From: Caldisericota bacterium
GTDB taxonomy: Bacteria > Caldisericota > JANLFM01
Assembly: GCA_024655965.1 (NCBI GenBank)
Contig: JANLFL010000002.1
Span: 186,001-250,000, forward strand
Direction of reading: 5' to 3'
Length of the DNA: 64,000 nucleotides
Made by a program: the position numbers and the translations under genes
Notes under the pieces: generated by a model
Database searches by the model: none
The model's input: only the letters and a program-made list of their open reading frames with translations
What the model was told of the DNA's origin: nothing
Shown here: positions 16,554 to 25,253 of the stretch, one piece after another
How the letters are laid out: every line of letters starts with the position of its first letter
Numbering within the stretch: position 1 is the stretch's first letter

Positions 16554-19500
16554 GTGAAGTTTGTTCACCTGCGCGTGCACTCTGACGGGAGCATACTCGA
16601 CTCCACCTTCACCCCGGAGAGGCTCTCCCTTGAGGCTCAGAGGTTGAAAATGGAGGCCATGGCCTTAACCGACAGGGACTCCCTGCTCAGGGGTGTGGAT
16701 TTTTTTCAAACGGCTCCAGGGTACGGGATCCGCCCGATACTCGGTTTAGAGCTTTCCTATTTTCGAGGCCAGCCCTCCCCTACCCCTTACACCATCCTCC
16801 TTCTTGCGGAAAACGAGAGGGGATATAGGAAGCTGATCTCCCTCCTGAATTCCGCGCACCTGAGGCTCAAGGGGAACAGGCCCTCCCCGCGCATCCCTCC
16901 CCTGAGGTCCAGCTCCTCGCTTGAGGCAGAGGATCTTCCCCAGGTGGAACTCGAGGAGGTCTTGAGGGATAACCAGGGGCTCTGCGCCCTGAGCGGGTGG
17001 AAGGGAAGCGAGGCGGGAAACCTCCTGCTTGAGGGAGACGAGGAAGGGGCATCAAGATCGCTCGGGGAATTGAAGGAGGCTTTCGGGGATCGATTGTTCA
17101 TCGAGCTCCAGTGGCACGGAGAGGAAGAGGAAAGGAAGTTGTTGAGAGGGTTGATTCGCTTGAGCGGAAAATTGCAGCTTCCCAAGGTGGCTACGAACGA
17201 CGTGCATTACCTTCAGCCACCGGAGGAGCGCCTCTATCAGATACTGAACTGCATCCGCACCCTCACCCGCCTGGGAGAGACTCATCCGAAGAAAAAGGGC
17301 ACGAGAAACCGCCACCTGCGTTCGGAAAGCGAGATGGAAAGGGCTTTCTCCTTCTGCCAGGAAGCACTCCGCAACACCATCCTTCTTTCGGAGCGGCTTA
17401 ATTTCTCCTTGCCGCCTTACGCTCCACGCCTTCCCCATTCCGGCCGCACGGTGGAGCAGGAAAAAGCCCTCCTGGAGGAACTGTGCCGGAGCAGGCTTCC
17501 TTACTTCTACCATCCGGGGGAAAGAGGCCAGGCGCTCGCCAGGCTGGAATACGAGCTATCCATAATAAAGGAGATGGGCTATGCAGGTTACTTCCTCCTT
17601 GTCCATGACCTGGTGGAGGAAGCGCGGAGGAGGGACATCTACGTCTTCGGAAGGGGGTCTGCGGCTTCCAGCCTAGTATCATACCTCCTGGGGATAACAT
17701 TTGTGGACCCCATAAAGGAAAACCTCCTCTTCGAGCGTTTCCTGAACCCGGCGCGCCTAAACGATCCCCCGGACATCGATCTGGACATCGAAAGAGACAG
17801 GAGGGAGGAACTGATGGACTACGTGCGCCAAAAATACGGCGAGGAGATGGTGGTCCATGTGGGAGGGATGAGCACCTTCCGCCTTCAGGGAGCGCTGCGC
17901 GAGGTGGGAAAGGCACTGGGAAAAACCAAGGAGGAAATAGATTACTTTCAGGAGAGCCTCCCCTTCAGAAAGGTGGAAAGCGGGGAGGCCATGAAATGGC
18001 TGGAGAACGCTAGATCTCTGGAAGGCTTAATCCACCATGTAACCACCCATCCATCGGGCTTCGTGATCACCAGAGGGCCGGCCAGGGAGGAGCTCCCCCT
18101 GATCGTCACGCCGGAGGGGACATGCACCCAGTACGACATGCGAGCCCTGGCTCGCCTGGGCTTCCTCAAGATGGACTTCATCGGCTCCCGCAATCTGAGC
18201 ATAATCCAGGGGACGAGAAAAATGCTTCCCCCGGGGTGGTTGAAGGAGATCCCCCAGGATGACGGGGCAACCTGGGAGATGATCTCCAGGGGAGAGACGC
18301 TGGGATGTTTCCAGCTGGAGAGCTCCGGCATACGCTCCCTTTTAAGGAAATTGAAACCCAAAAACATCAGCGACCTCACCGTGGCCCTATCCCTTTACCG
18401 TCCGGGACCAATTCAAGGAGGAATGGTGGAATCGTACATCCGCCGTCATCACGGAAAGGAGCCCAAGACCTACCTTCATCCCAGCCTGAAGCCGATCCTG
18501 GAGGAAACTCACGGCGTGGTCCTCTATCAGGAGCAAGTGATGAGGATCGCCTGCGAAATAGGGGGGTTTTCCCTGGCAGAAGCGGACATCCTGAGGAGGG
18601 CCATGAGCGATAAGGAGGGAGAGGTGCTGGCATCAATGAGGGAGCGCTTCCTGGAAGGGGCAAAAGAGAGGGGGGTTTCCCATGAGACAGCGAGGAAGAT
18701 ATACGACTTTCTGGAGAAGTTCTCAGGGTACGGCTTCAACAAAGCTCACAGCGCTTCATACGCCATCGTCTCCTACCAGACCGCCTACCTGAAGAGGCAT
18801 TTCCCCAGGGAGTTCTTCAGCGTCCTCCTCTCAACCGAGGAAGGTTATTACCAGCCCTTCGTTTACGCAGAGGAAGCAAGGAGAATGGGAGCGCGGGTCC
18901 TGCCACCAGATCTGAACAGGAGCCAGAAGCACTGCACGGCGGAAAACGAGGGGATTCGCCTGGGGTTCTCCTACATCAAGGACCTCGGTCCAAGCCAGAT
19001 AGAGAGGATAATAGTCAGAAGGCCCCAGGGAGGTTTCAAGAGTTTCGAGGAAGCGATGCGCCTTCTTCACCGGGATCTGGATCGAAAAGCGTTTGAGGCT
19101 TTGATCAAGGCAGGGGGGATGGACTCCTTCGGTTTAACCCGCTCCACGATGCTCGCCAGCCTTCCTTATCACCTGCGGCGCCTCAAGGAAAGGCCGTCCC
19201 TCTTGGAACTCGAGGAGAAGCACCCCGCCTTCTCGCTTCAGTCACCCAGGGAGGATGAAGCCAGGGACTCCTGGGAATTCACCGGGATTTACTCCCCCGC
19301 CCATCCCCTTCGGGTCTACAAAAAGGAGCTCTCCTCTTACCTGACAAACGCCAGCATCAGCATCAGGAACCTTCCCCGGGGAAGCAAGATCAGAGCGGCC
19401 TCCCTCCTGACGCTCGTCAGGCTGGAGAAGACAAGGACCGGAAGAAGGGTGGGCTTTTTGACCCTCGAGGACCTGGATGGGCAATGGGAGGCAATACTCT

Positions 19501-19700
19501 TCCCCGAGGAGCTCGCCCGCTTCGCTCCCCTGCTCAAGGCGCATTCCCTTCTCCTATTAGAGGGGGAGGTAAACGAGAGAGATGGGGAAAAGAGCCTGGC
19601 GGTCACGGACTTAAAATTCCTGAGCCTGAGGAAGGAAGAAAGGCAGTTTTTGAGGGAGAATAATTATTGGGAAGGGACATGGAGGAAGGTTGCCGGATGA
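16554..19700 (+). CDS. dnaE: DNA polymerase III alpha-family polymerase, probable error-prone DnaE2-like
   Basis: A C-family polymerase of 1048 aa. Catalytic Asp residues are in PPDIDLDIERDRREEL and LKMDFIGSRNLS, and the fingers and thumb motifs YQEQVMRIA and FGRGSAASSLVSY are present. An OB domain ends the protein with no tau-binding C-terminal domain. The N-terminal PHP domain is degenerate: HLRVHS replaces HLHVHS and LTDRDS replaces LTDHG, so metal-dependent proofreading is not expected. AAGGAGGGG precedes GTG 16554; the longer track ORF starts upstream of the promoter. It is coupled to dinB by ATGA and is SOS-controlled, so a translesion role is inferred. Confidence 0.9.
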   Translation: MKFVHLRVHSDGSILDSTFTPERLSLEAQRLKMEAMALTDRDSLLRGVDFFQTAPGYGIRPILGLELSYFRGQPSPTPYTILLLAENERGYRKLISLLNSAHLRLKGNRPSPRIPPLRSSSSLEAEDLPQVELEEVLRDNQGLCALSGWKGSEAGNLLLEGDEEGASRSLGELKEAFGDRLFIELQWHGEEEERKLLRGLIRLSGKLQLPKVATNDVHYLQPPEERLYQILNCIRTLTRLGETHPKKKGTRNRHLRSESEMERAFSFCQEALRNTILLSERLNFSLPPYAPRLPHSGRTVEQEKALLEELCRSRLPYFYHPGERGQALARLEYELSIIKEMGYAGYFLLVHDLVEEARRRDIYVFGRGSAASSLVSYLLGITFVDPIKENLLFERFLNPARLNDPPDIDLDIERDRREELMDYVRQKYGEEMVVHVGGMSTFRLQGALREVGKALGKTKEEIDYFQESLPFRKVESGEAMKWLENARSLEGLIHHVTTHPSGFVITRGPAREELPLIVTPEGTCTQYDMRALARLGFLKMDFIGSRNLSIIQGTRKMLPPGWLKEIPQDDGATWEMISRGETLGCFQLESSGIRSLLRKLKPKNISDLTVALSLYRPGPIQGGMVESYIRRHHGKEPKTYLHPSLKPILEETHGVVLYQEQVMRIACEIGGFSLAEADILRRAMSDKEGEVLASMRERFLEGAKERGVSHETARKIYDFLEKFSGYGFNKAHSASYAIVSYQTAYLKRHFPREFFSVLLSTEEGYYQPFVYAEEARRMGARVLPPDLNRSQKHCTAENEGIRLGFSYIKDLGPSQIERIIVRRPQGGFKSFEEAMRLLHRDLDRKAFEALIKAGGMDSFGLTRSTMLASLPYHLRRLKERPSLLELEEKHPAFSLQSPREDEARDSWEFTGIYSPAHPLRVYKKELSSYLTNASISIRNLPRGSKIRAASLLTLVRLEKTRTGRRVGFLTLEDLDGQWEAILFPEELARFAPLLKAHSLLLLEGEVNERDGEKSLAVTDLKFLSLRKEERQFLRENNYWEGTWRKVAG

Positions 19701-20887
19701 AGAAAAGGAGAATAATTCACGTGGACATGGATGCCTTCTTCGCTTCGGTGGAGGAGTTGGATAACCCGTCCCTTTCGGGCAAGCCGGTGATCGTGGGGGG
19801 ACACCAGACGAAAAGGGGGGTAGTTTCTTCCGCAAATTACCTGGCCCGCTCATACGGGGTGAAAGCAGCAATGCCCTTATGGCAGGCAAAGCAGCTCTGC
19901 CCTGATGGTGTTTTCCTTCCGGTCCGAATGCACAGGTATGCGGAGATCTCCCGCAAATTCCTGGGGATTTTTCTGGATTACACCCCCCTTGTGGAGCCGA
20001 TGGGATTCGACGAGGCCTATCTGGATGTCACCGGCTCCGAGCACCTCTTCGGGGAAGCCCGGGAAATGGGGAGAGAGATACAGAGGAGGGTGAAGGAGGA
20101 AATTGGGCTTTCCTGCTCAGTCGGAATCTCCTACAACAAGTTCCTGGCAAAAATCGCCTCGGGATGGAAAAAACCAGGGGGACTATTCCAAATCCTGGAG
20201 GAGGACGCCCTGGAGTTCTTAAAGGATTTGCCTTTGGAGGAACTCCCGGGGGTGGGCTATGCCACGAGGAAACGCCTGGAGCGAATGGGTTTGAAAAAAG
20301 TGGGGGAACTCTGCCTGGTTCCCTTAGAGATCCTCCAGGCGGAATTCGGGAAGCTCGCCCTGGACATGCTCAATTTCGCAAAAGGGGTCGACCCCAGGCC
20401 AGTTCTTCCGGTATGGGAGAGAAAGTCCCTCGGTGAAGAGGCAACCTTCGAGGAGGATCTCTCCGATCTTGACAAACTTCTGGCTTTTCTCCTGGAAGCC
20501 AGCGACCGACTGGGAAAAACCTTGAGGGAGGAGGGGCGCAAGGCGCGAAGGATCACCTTAAAGGTTCGCTTTCCCAATTTCAAAACCATCACCCGCTCCC
20601 TGACCCTTCCTCATCCCACCGATATCGACGACGAGATTTTTCAGGCTGCTAAATCCCTCCTTTTTAAAAGCCCTCCAAAAAGGGTGAGGCTGCTTGGATT
20701 GCAACTTTCCGGACTGACGCCCTACAGCGAGGGTTTTCTTTTCCCGGATTCCTTAAAACGAAGCGAGGCTTTGCTTCTGGCAATTGACCGCATAAAATTC
20801 AAATACGGGGAGGGAGCGATCTCCAGGGCGGTGGCTCTGAAAAAGGGCAAGGAAGGGAAAAGTCCCCCTCCCAGAAAATCTCCCTGA
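19697..20887 (+). CDS. dinB: DNA polymerase IV, Y family
   Basis: A Y-family polymerase: DMDAFFASVEE carries the first catalytic Asp and steric-gate region, GFDEAYLD the Asp-Glu pair, SVGISYNKFLAKIAS the palm, and LPGVGYATRKRLERMG the helix-hairpin-helix. A little-finger domain follows, and EGFLFPDS near the end may be a clamp-binding peptide. The start at ATG 19697 overlaps the dnaE stop, so the two polymerases are made together under LexA control. 396 aa is normal. Confidence 0.95.
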   Translation: MKKRRIIHVDMDAFFASVEELDNPSLSGKPVIVGGHQTKRGVVSSANYLARSYGVKAAMPLWQAKQLCPDGVFLPVRMHRYAEISRKFLGIFLDYTPLVEPMGFDEAYLDVTGSEHLFGEAREMGREIQRRVKEEIGLSCSVGISYNKFLAKIASGWKKPGGLFQILEEDALEFLKDLPLEELPGVGYATRKRLERMGLKKVGELCLVPLEILQAEFGKLALDMLNFAKGVDPRPVLPVWERKSLGEEATFEEDLSDLDKLLAFLLEASDRLGKTLREEGRKARRITLKVRFPNFKTITRSLTLPHPTDIDDEIFQAAKSLLFKSPPKRVRLLGLQLSGLTPYSEGFLFPDSLKRSEALLLAIDRIKFKYGEGAISRAVALKKGKEGKSPPPRKSP

Positions 20888-20893
20888 GGGCAA

Positions 20894-20922
20894 TTCAGAC
20901 CAGAAAATTAATCTGATAAAAT
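20894..20922 (+). promoter_or_regulatory. Promoter of PGI/PMI gene, probably giving a leaderless mRNA
   Basis: TTCAGA (20894-20899), 17-base spacer, TAAAAT (20917-20922). Only six bases separate the -10 from the ATG, and no Shine-Dalgarno is present. Confidence 0.6.
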
Positions 20923-20928
20923 ATATTC

Positions 20929-21987
20929 ATGGCCCTGGACAATGTTTCAAGGATTGAGGCCCTTGATCCTGGAGGGATGCTCGATACCGCATTTCACCTG
21001 GCAGAGGACATCGAGTCCGCCTCAAAATTGGAATTCCCTTCCATCCCCGCCTTCACTGTCTCCAAAATTTTCTTTTCGGGGACTGGAGGTGGATCCCGTT
21101 CCTCCTTCGATCTCCTCCGCTCCTTCCTCCTCGATAGGCTTCCCCTACCCCTTTATGTTCATCAGGGTTATGATTTACCCGGTTTTGTAGATTCCCAAAC
21201 ACTGGCAATCTTCATGAGCCACTCCGGGAACACCGAAGAGGTACTCTCCTGCTTTAACCAGGCCCTTTCCCGGACAAAAAACATTGTGGTTATCACCGGA
21301 GGGGGAGAGGCAGAAAAAATCGCCCTCAAGGAAGGCCTCCCATTGATTAAGGTCCCCATAGGAATGGAAGCCCGTTCGGCAATCGGCTTTCTATTCCTCT
21401 CGCTCCTCAGGCTCCTCTCCCGGATTTTCCCGGGGATATGGAATCAGGAGGAAACCGGTGAGGTGGTTGAGAACCTGAAAAAGGAGAGGGAGAGCTTAAA
21501 AAAAGAAACCCCGGTTTTTTTAAACCCCGCCAAAAAAATGGCCCTAAAACTCCAGGGGAAAATTCCCTTAATCTACGGTTTCGCCGGTTTTTCCGAGGGG
21601 ATCGCCCTCCGGTTCCAAAGGCAGCTTGCGGAAAACGGGAAGGCCCTTTCCCACGCTAATCTCCTCCCCGATATGCATCACGATGAGATCGTTGGCTTTC
21701 AAGACCCTTTCTACTGCCAGCAATCAATCGGGATATTGATCAGGGATTTTTTCGAGCCTGAGAAAATTTGCCTCCGTTTCAAGGTCACCAGGGCGATCTT
21801 CGGGGAGAAGGGGATCCCCTTCCTGGAGGTTTTCCCGGGAAACCGTGGTTCAAAGCTCTCCCGGATGTTCTCCCTTGTCCAGCTATTAGATTTTGTCTCA
21901 CTCTATTTCGGGATCGTGCGAGGATTCAACCCCAAGGACGTGAGAATCATCGGCGATATCAAGGATAAGATGAGGACGGAATTATGA
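20929..21987 (+). CDS. Bifunctional phosphoglucose/phosphomannose isomerase
   Basis: Double SIS-domain protein of 352 aa, the size of the bifunctional PGI/PMI family. FFSGTGGGSRSS and MSHSGNTEEVLS form the phosphosugar site, PIGMEARSAIGF the inter-domain segment, and MHHDEIVGFQDP corresponds to the HNEIVGW catalytic motif. It interconverts glucose-6-P, fructose-6-P and mannose-6-P. It opens the sugar cassette and precedes the ROK kinase. Its stop overlaps the ATG of a small relic ORF. Confidence 0.85.
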   Translation: MALDNVSRIEALDPGGMLDTAFHLAEDIESASKLEFPSIPAFTVSKIFFSGTGGGSRSSFDLLRSFLLDRLPLPLYVHQGYDLPGFVDSQTLAIFMSHSGNTEEVLSCFNQALSRTKNIVVITGGGEAEKIALKEGLPLIKVPIGMEARSAIGFLFLSLLRLLSRIFPGIWNQEETGEVVENLKKERESLKKETPVFLNPAKKMALKLQGKIPLIYGFAGFSEGIALRFQRQLAENGKALSHANLLPDMHHDEIVGFQDPFYCQQSIGILIRDFFEPEKICLRFKVTRAIFGEKGIPFLEVFPGNRGSKLSRMFSLVQLLDFVSLYFGIVRGFNPKDVRIIGDIKDKMRTEL

Positions 21988-22079
21988 AGACCCTGATCGC
22001 TGAAGACAGCCCCACATTCAGGAATTTTCGACAAACTTCTGGTTTTTCTGGGGACTTTAGCCATCTCTTTTTCCCATGA
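21984..22079 (+). pseudogene. Relic of a response-regulator receiver domain
   Basis: A 31-codon ORF coupled by ATGA to the preceding gene starts MKTLIAEDSPTFRNF, matching the first strand and acidic pocket (ED) of CheY-type receivers. Homology is lost after about 14 residues and a stop follows. No other receiver sequence is visible in the 140-base gap, so this looks like the 5' stub of a deleted response-regulator gene. It could still be translated as a small peptide. Confidence 0.5.
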
Positions 22080-22127
22080 CATTGAAATCGGTGAGAGTAA
22101 TAGAAAAAAATCAAAAAACAAAAATAA

Positions 22128-23108
22128 ATGGAAATGACGGGTAACATCGGGATCGGAATCGACCTGGGGGGGACGAAGATCTGCGGAATCCTCCTGGATG
22201 AGGAAGGGAGGATCCTGAAAAGGGTTGATGGGAGCACCGGGGACCCCAACTCGGAGGAAACGGTTCTTAAAAACCTTTTTCAGGTCATCGATGATCTGAA
22301 AGAGAACTTCCCGGTTGCCTCCATCGGCATAGGTTGCGCGGGCCCTGACGACTTTTTCAACCAGTTGGTGGTCACCTCTCCAAATTTGCCATTCATAAAG
22401 AATTACCCATTGCAGAGAATCGTCCAGGACCGGTTCGGGATTCTCACCGTGGTGGACAACGACGTGAAAACAGCAGCCCTGGCGGAGCTGGTTTTAGGGA
22501 AGGGCAAGGACTTTCAACCCTTTTTCTTCATCACCCTGGGAACGGGAATCGGGGGGGCACTTGTCTACGATGGGAAAATTTATCGGGGGGCTTCCAATAC
22601 TGCGGGGGAAATCGGTCATACGGTCTTCGACCTGGAAAGCAAGGAGATGTGCGGTTGCGGAAAATACGGTTGCCTGGAAGTACTTTCTTCGGGAACTGCG
22701 ATCCGCCGCTTCGTACTTCAAGGGATGAGGAATGGTTTCCCGTCCAAATTGAAGGGGGTCCCGGAGGAATTGATTGATGCCCGTTTGATCGCCCAGAAAG
22801 CCCGGGAGGGGGATGAGCTCTCCCGAAATGCCTTCCTCCGCGCTGGATTCTGGCTGGGGGTTGCTTTTTCCTCGCTTGTTCAGATCCTCAACCCGAAAGC
22901 GATCATCATCGGAGGGGGGATGTCCGAGGCCTGGGACCTGATGGAGGAAAAGGTCAAGGAAACATTGGTCCGGCTGACCATGGAATTTCCCCGGGGTAAC
23001 CTTCGAATTTTTAAATCAACCCATGGACCACTTTCCGGGGCAATTGGAGCTGCGCTCCTTGGAATGAGGCCAAAAAATAGGGGGCCATTGAATGGCCCCC
23101 CTGAGTGA
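22128..23108 (+). CDS. ROK-family sugar kinase (glucokinase-like)
   Basis: The ATP-binding motif GIGIDLGGTKICG, the catalytic VVDNDV and TLGTGIGGALV segments, and the ROK zinc site GHT...CGCGKYGCLE (His plus three Cys) are all present. Length is 326 aa. It phosphorylates glucose or a similar hexose; the adjacent PGI/PMI and PfkB genes support glucose. The final codons contain the terminator hairpin of the opposite-strand ferritin gene. ATG 22137 is an alternative start. Confidence 0.88.
   Translation: MEMTGNIGIGIDLGGTKICGILLDEEGRILKRVDGSTGDPNSEETVLKNLFQVIDDLKENFPVASIGIGCAGPDDFFNQLVVTSPNLPFIKNYPLQRIVQDRFGILTVVDNDVKTAALAELVLGKGKDFQPFFFITLGTGIGGALVYDGKIYRGASNTAGEIGHTVFDLESKEMCGCGKYGCLEVLSSGTAIRRFVLQGMRNGFPSKLKGVPEELIDARLIAQKAREGDELSRNAFLRAGFWLGVAFSSLVQILNPKAIIIGGGMSEAWDLMEEKVKETLVRLTMEFPRGNLRIFKSTHGPLSGAIGAALLGMRPKNRGPLNGPPE
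23073..23102 (-). terminator. Terminator of ferritin gene inside ROK 3' end
   Basis: Minus strand: GGGGGCCATTCAATGGCCCCC followed by TATTTTTT. The stem lies within the last codons of the ROK gene, and the T-tract orientation serves the ferritin gene. Confidence 0.7.
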
Positions 23109-23120
23109 AATCCAGGTCGT

Positions 23121-23609
23121 TTACTTAAAAGATTTTAGATCCTCTAAAAGAACCTCCAGATCCTCCTCGTGTTCTACCTCGTCCTCAAGAATCTCAATTA
23201 AAAGGTGCATGGTGACGATATCCCTGTTCCCCAGGAACTCTATCAGCTTCTGGTAAGTGGAGATCGCGCATTGCTCACCCTTGATGTTTTGAATAAGCAG
23301 TTTCTGGGTATCGGGATCCTCCGGGGCATCGTATCCGCAATTTGTAAGTTTGTACCAGTCCTCGGGCTTAATGACCGGAGTTCCCCCGAGCTGGATGATC
23401 CTCTTTGCAAGAATTTCGGCGTGCTGAAATTCCTCTTGAGCGTGCTGGGAAAGCTCCTTTTCGACTTCACCGTGCATTTTCCCTTTGGAAACAAGGGCCC
23501 CCACCCAGTACTGGTAGAAGGCGAGCCACTCATCGGAAAGTGCTTTGTTTAACAGGTTAATTAACTCCTTAACATCAACCCCCACAATTTCTCTTCCTTT
23601 TGTTCCCAT
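23121..23609 (-). CDS. Dps-like ferritin (DPSL/bacterioferritin-like)
   Basis: A four-helix ferritin with di-iron ligands: Glu in DEWLAFYQY, EEFQHAE, EQCAISTYQ, and EDEVEHEEDL. Two extra cysteines (NCGYD and EQCAIS) match the paired Cys of Dps-like DPSL/thioferritin proteins of anaerobes. It stores iron and consumes peroxide in the cytoplasm. AAGGAGG-type sequence precedes the start. It sits alone on the minus strand between the sugar kinase and transporter and is transcribed separately. Confidence 0.88.
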   Translation of the reverse strand: MGTKGREIVGVDVKELINLLNKALSDEWLAFYQYWVGALVSKGKMHGEVEKELSQHAQEEFQHAEILAKRIIQLGGTPVIKPEDWYKLTNCGYDAPEDPDTQKLLIQNIKGEQCAISTYQKLIEFLGNRDIVTMHLLIEILEDEVEHEEDLEVLLEDLKSFK

Positions 23610-23819
23610 TTTTTCCTCCTTTTCAATCTTTTAATTTAATAACCGTTAAAAAGGAGTGGTTATTCCCGGGCATTCTTTCCTTTCCCTTTTCCCCAAGAAG
23701 GATTTCGTATTTTTATCCATCGGTTCCGGAAATCCCAAAAATTTGGGAATGATTGAAATTTATGACAAAAGACTTTTTCTCTGGAAACGCCCAGGTCCCA
23801 AATTCATTTAAGGGTTTTA

Positions 23820-23825
23820 TATAAT
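23820..23825 (+). promoter_or_regulatory. -10 box of MFS/GH operon
   Basis: A perfect TATAAT six bases before GTG 23832. No clear -35 is seen. It would give a 54-base leader for the Shine-Dalgarno-preceded ATG at 23886. Confidence 0.45.
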
Positions 23826-23885
23826 ATCCTTGTGGCCAAGGAGAATAGGCCTCCGCAACCAGCTATAACCTTCAGGAGGGAAAGA

Positions 23886-25253
23886 ATGAGAATCTTTTCA
23901 TCGCTGGGGCTTGACGAAATCTATTCCTTCAAGAAAAGCATCCGTTGGACCTTCGTCCTTTTGATGTGCATGTCAGTCATCCTTCTTGCGGACCAGAATG
24001 TGATGTCCCCCAACATCGAAGAAATAGAAGGGGAATTTCAAATCACCGACCGGGAGATCGGGCTTGTGGGCTCGGCTTTCACCCTTGTGGCTGCGGTTGT
24101 CACGCTTCTCTGGGGATACCTTTCCGACAAGTTCTCCAGAAAATGGCTCCTGGTGGGGGCGATTCTGGTGGGGGAAATACCCTGCTTTCTTACGGGGTTC
24201 GCCCGAAACTACTCTGAACTTTTAGCTTTAAGGGTCTTGACCGGGATCGGCATTGGAGGGATGGTCCCGGTGACTTTCTCCCTTTTAGGGGACCTGTTCA
24301 CGGAAAAACAGAGGGCAACCGCCCAAGCCTGGTACCAAGCAGTAACCGCAGTGGGAACTCTTCTGGGGATGGTTGTCGCCGGCTTCCTGGGACCGGCCCT
24401 GGGATGGCGCATCCCCTTCTTCGTGGTCTCCGCCCCCAACTTCCTCTTCCTCCTGGGCTTGATTTTCTTCTCCGGGGAACCCAAAAGAGGGGGAGGGGAG
24501 CAGGAAATCAAGGACCTGGTTCTCTCAGGAAAGGAATACAAATCCCACTTAAAGTTGAAGGATTACCTGAACTTAGTTAAGACTCCCTCGAATATCTGGC
24601 TCTTCCTCCAGGGGATCCCCGGGACGGTTGCCTGGGGGATACTCCCCTTTTACATCATCGCCTTCTATCAGAGGCACAAAGGCTTTTCTGTGGAACTGGG
24701 GACAATCCTGATGCTCGTTTTAGGGATCGGAGTAATACTTGGAAAACTCCTGGGGGGGATAGTGGGAAACAAGCTCTATAACAGGGACAAGCGCCTTCTC
24801 CCAATTTTCAACGGAGCGACAACGCTTTTGGGGATCATCCCCTTGTTCATCACCCTCTCCTGGCCAGCCCCGGAAAATCCCAATTTTTCCTCCCTTATCG
24901 GACCCGCAGCTTTCGGTTTCCTGGGAGCGGCAATCCTTTCCATCGCCGGCCCCAATGTCCAGGCAATGCTCATGAACGTGAACCCTCCAGAATACCGGGG
25001 GGCGATCTCCTCGATCTTCAACTTGACCGACTCGATTGGCGCGGGCTTTGGACCGTTTATCGGAGGGCTCTTGTCCACCGCCAGGGACCTGGACTTTGCC
25101 ATGAAAACCTCCACCCTCTTCTGGATCCCCTGTGGAATCCTTTTCTTCGTCCTGGTCAAATACCTTCCCCTGGATGCGGAAAAACTCCGCAGGAAAATGT
25201 CAATGGTGAGGGTGGAGATGGAGGCAGATAATAGTGGTGAACCTGGAATATAA
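23886..25253 (+). CDS. Major facilitator superfamily transporter
   Basis: Twelve hydrophobic segments, with the MFS loop motif GYLSDKFSRKWLL between TM2 and TM3 and a weaker repeat in the second half. AGGAGG stands ten bases before ATG 23886, so this is preferred to GTG 23832 of the ORF track. The C-terminus overlaps the following GH36 gene, which suggests it imports the galactoside or glucoside that the downstream hydrolases cut. Substrate and coupling ion are inferred from context only. Confidence 0.85.
   Translation: MRIFSSLGLDEIYSFKKSIRWTFVLLMCMSVILLADQNVMSPNIEEIEGEFQITDREIGLVGSAFTLVAAVVTLLWGYLSDKFSRKWLLVGAILVGEIPCFLTGFARNYSELLALRVLTGIGIGGMVPVTFSLLGDLFTEKQRATAQAWYQAVTAVGTLLGMVVAGFLGPALGWRIPFFVVSAPNFLFLLGLIFFSGEPKRGGGEQEIKDLVLSGKEYKSHLKLKDYLNLVKTPSNIWLFLQGIPGTVAWGILPFYIIAFYQRHKGFSVELGTILMLVLGIGVILGKLLGGIVGNKLYNRDKRLLPIFNGATTLLGIIPLFITLSWPAPENPNFSSLIGPAAFGFLGAAILSIAGPNVQAMLMNVNPPEYRGAISSIFNLTDSIGAGFGPFIGGLLSTARDLDFAMKTSTLFWIPCGILFFVLVKYLPLDAEKLRRKMSMVRVEMEADNSGEPGI

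Noticed and set aside
17398-17916. 172-aa minus-strand ORF in dnaE
   Set aside because: Pro/Arg/Gly-rich reading of the opposite strand of conserved polymerase motifs.
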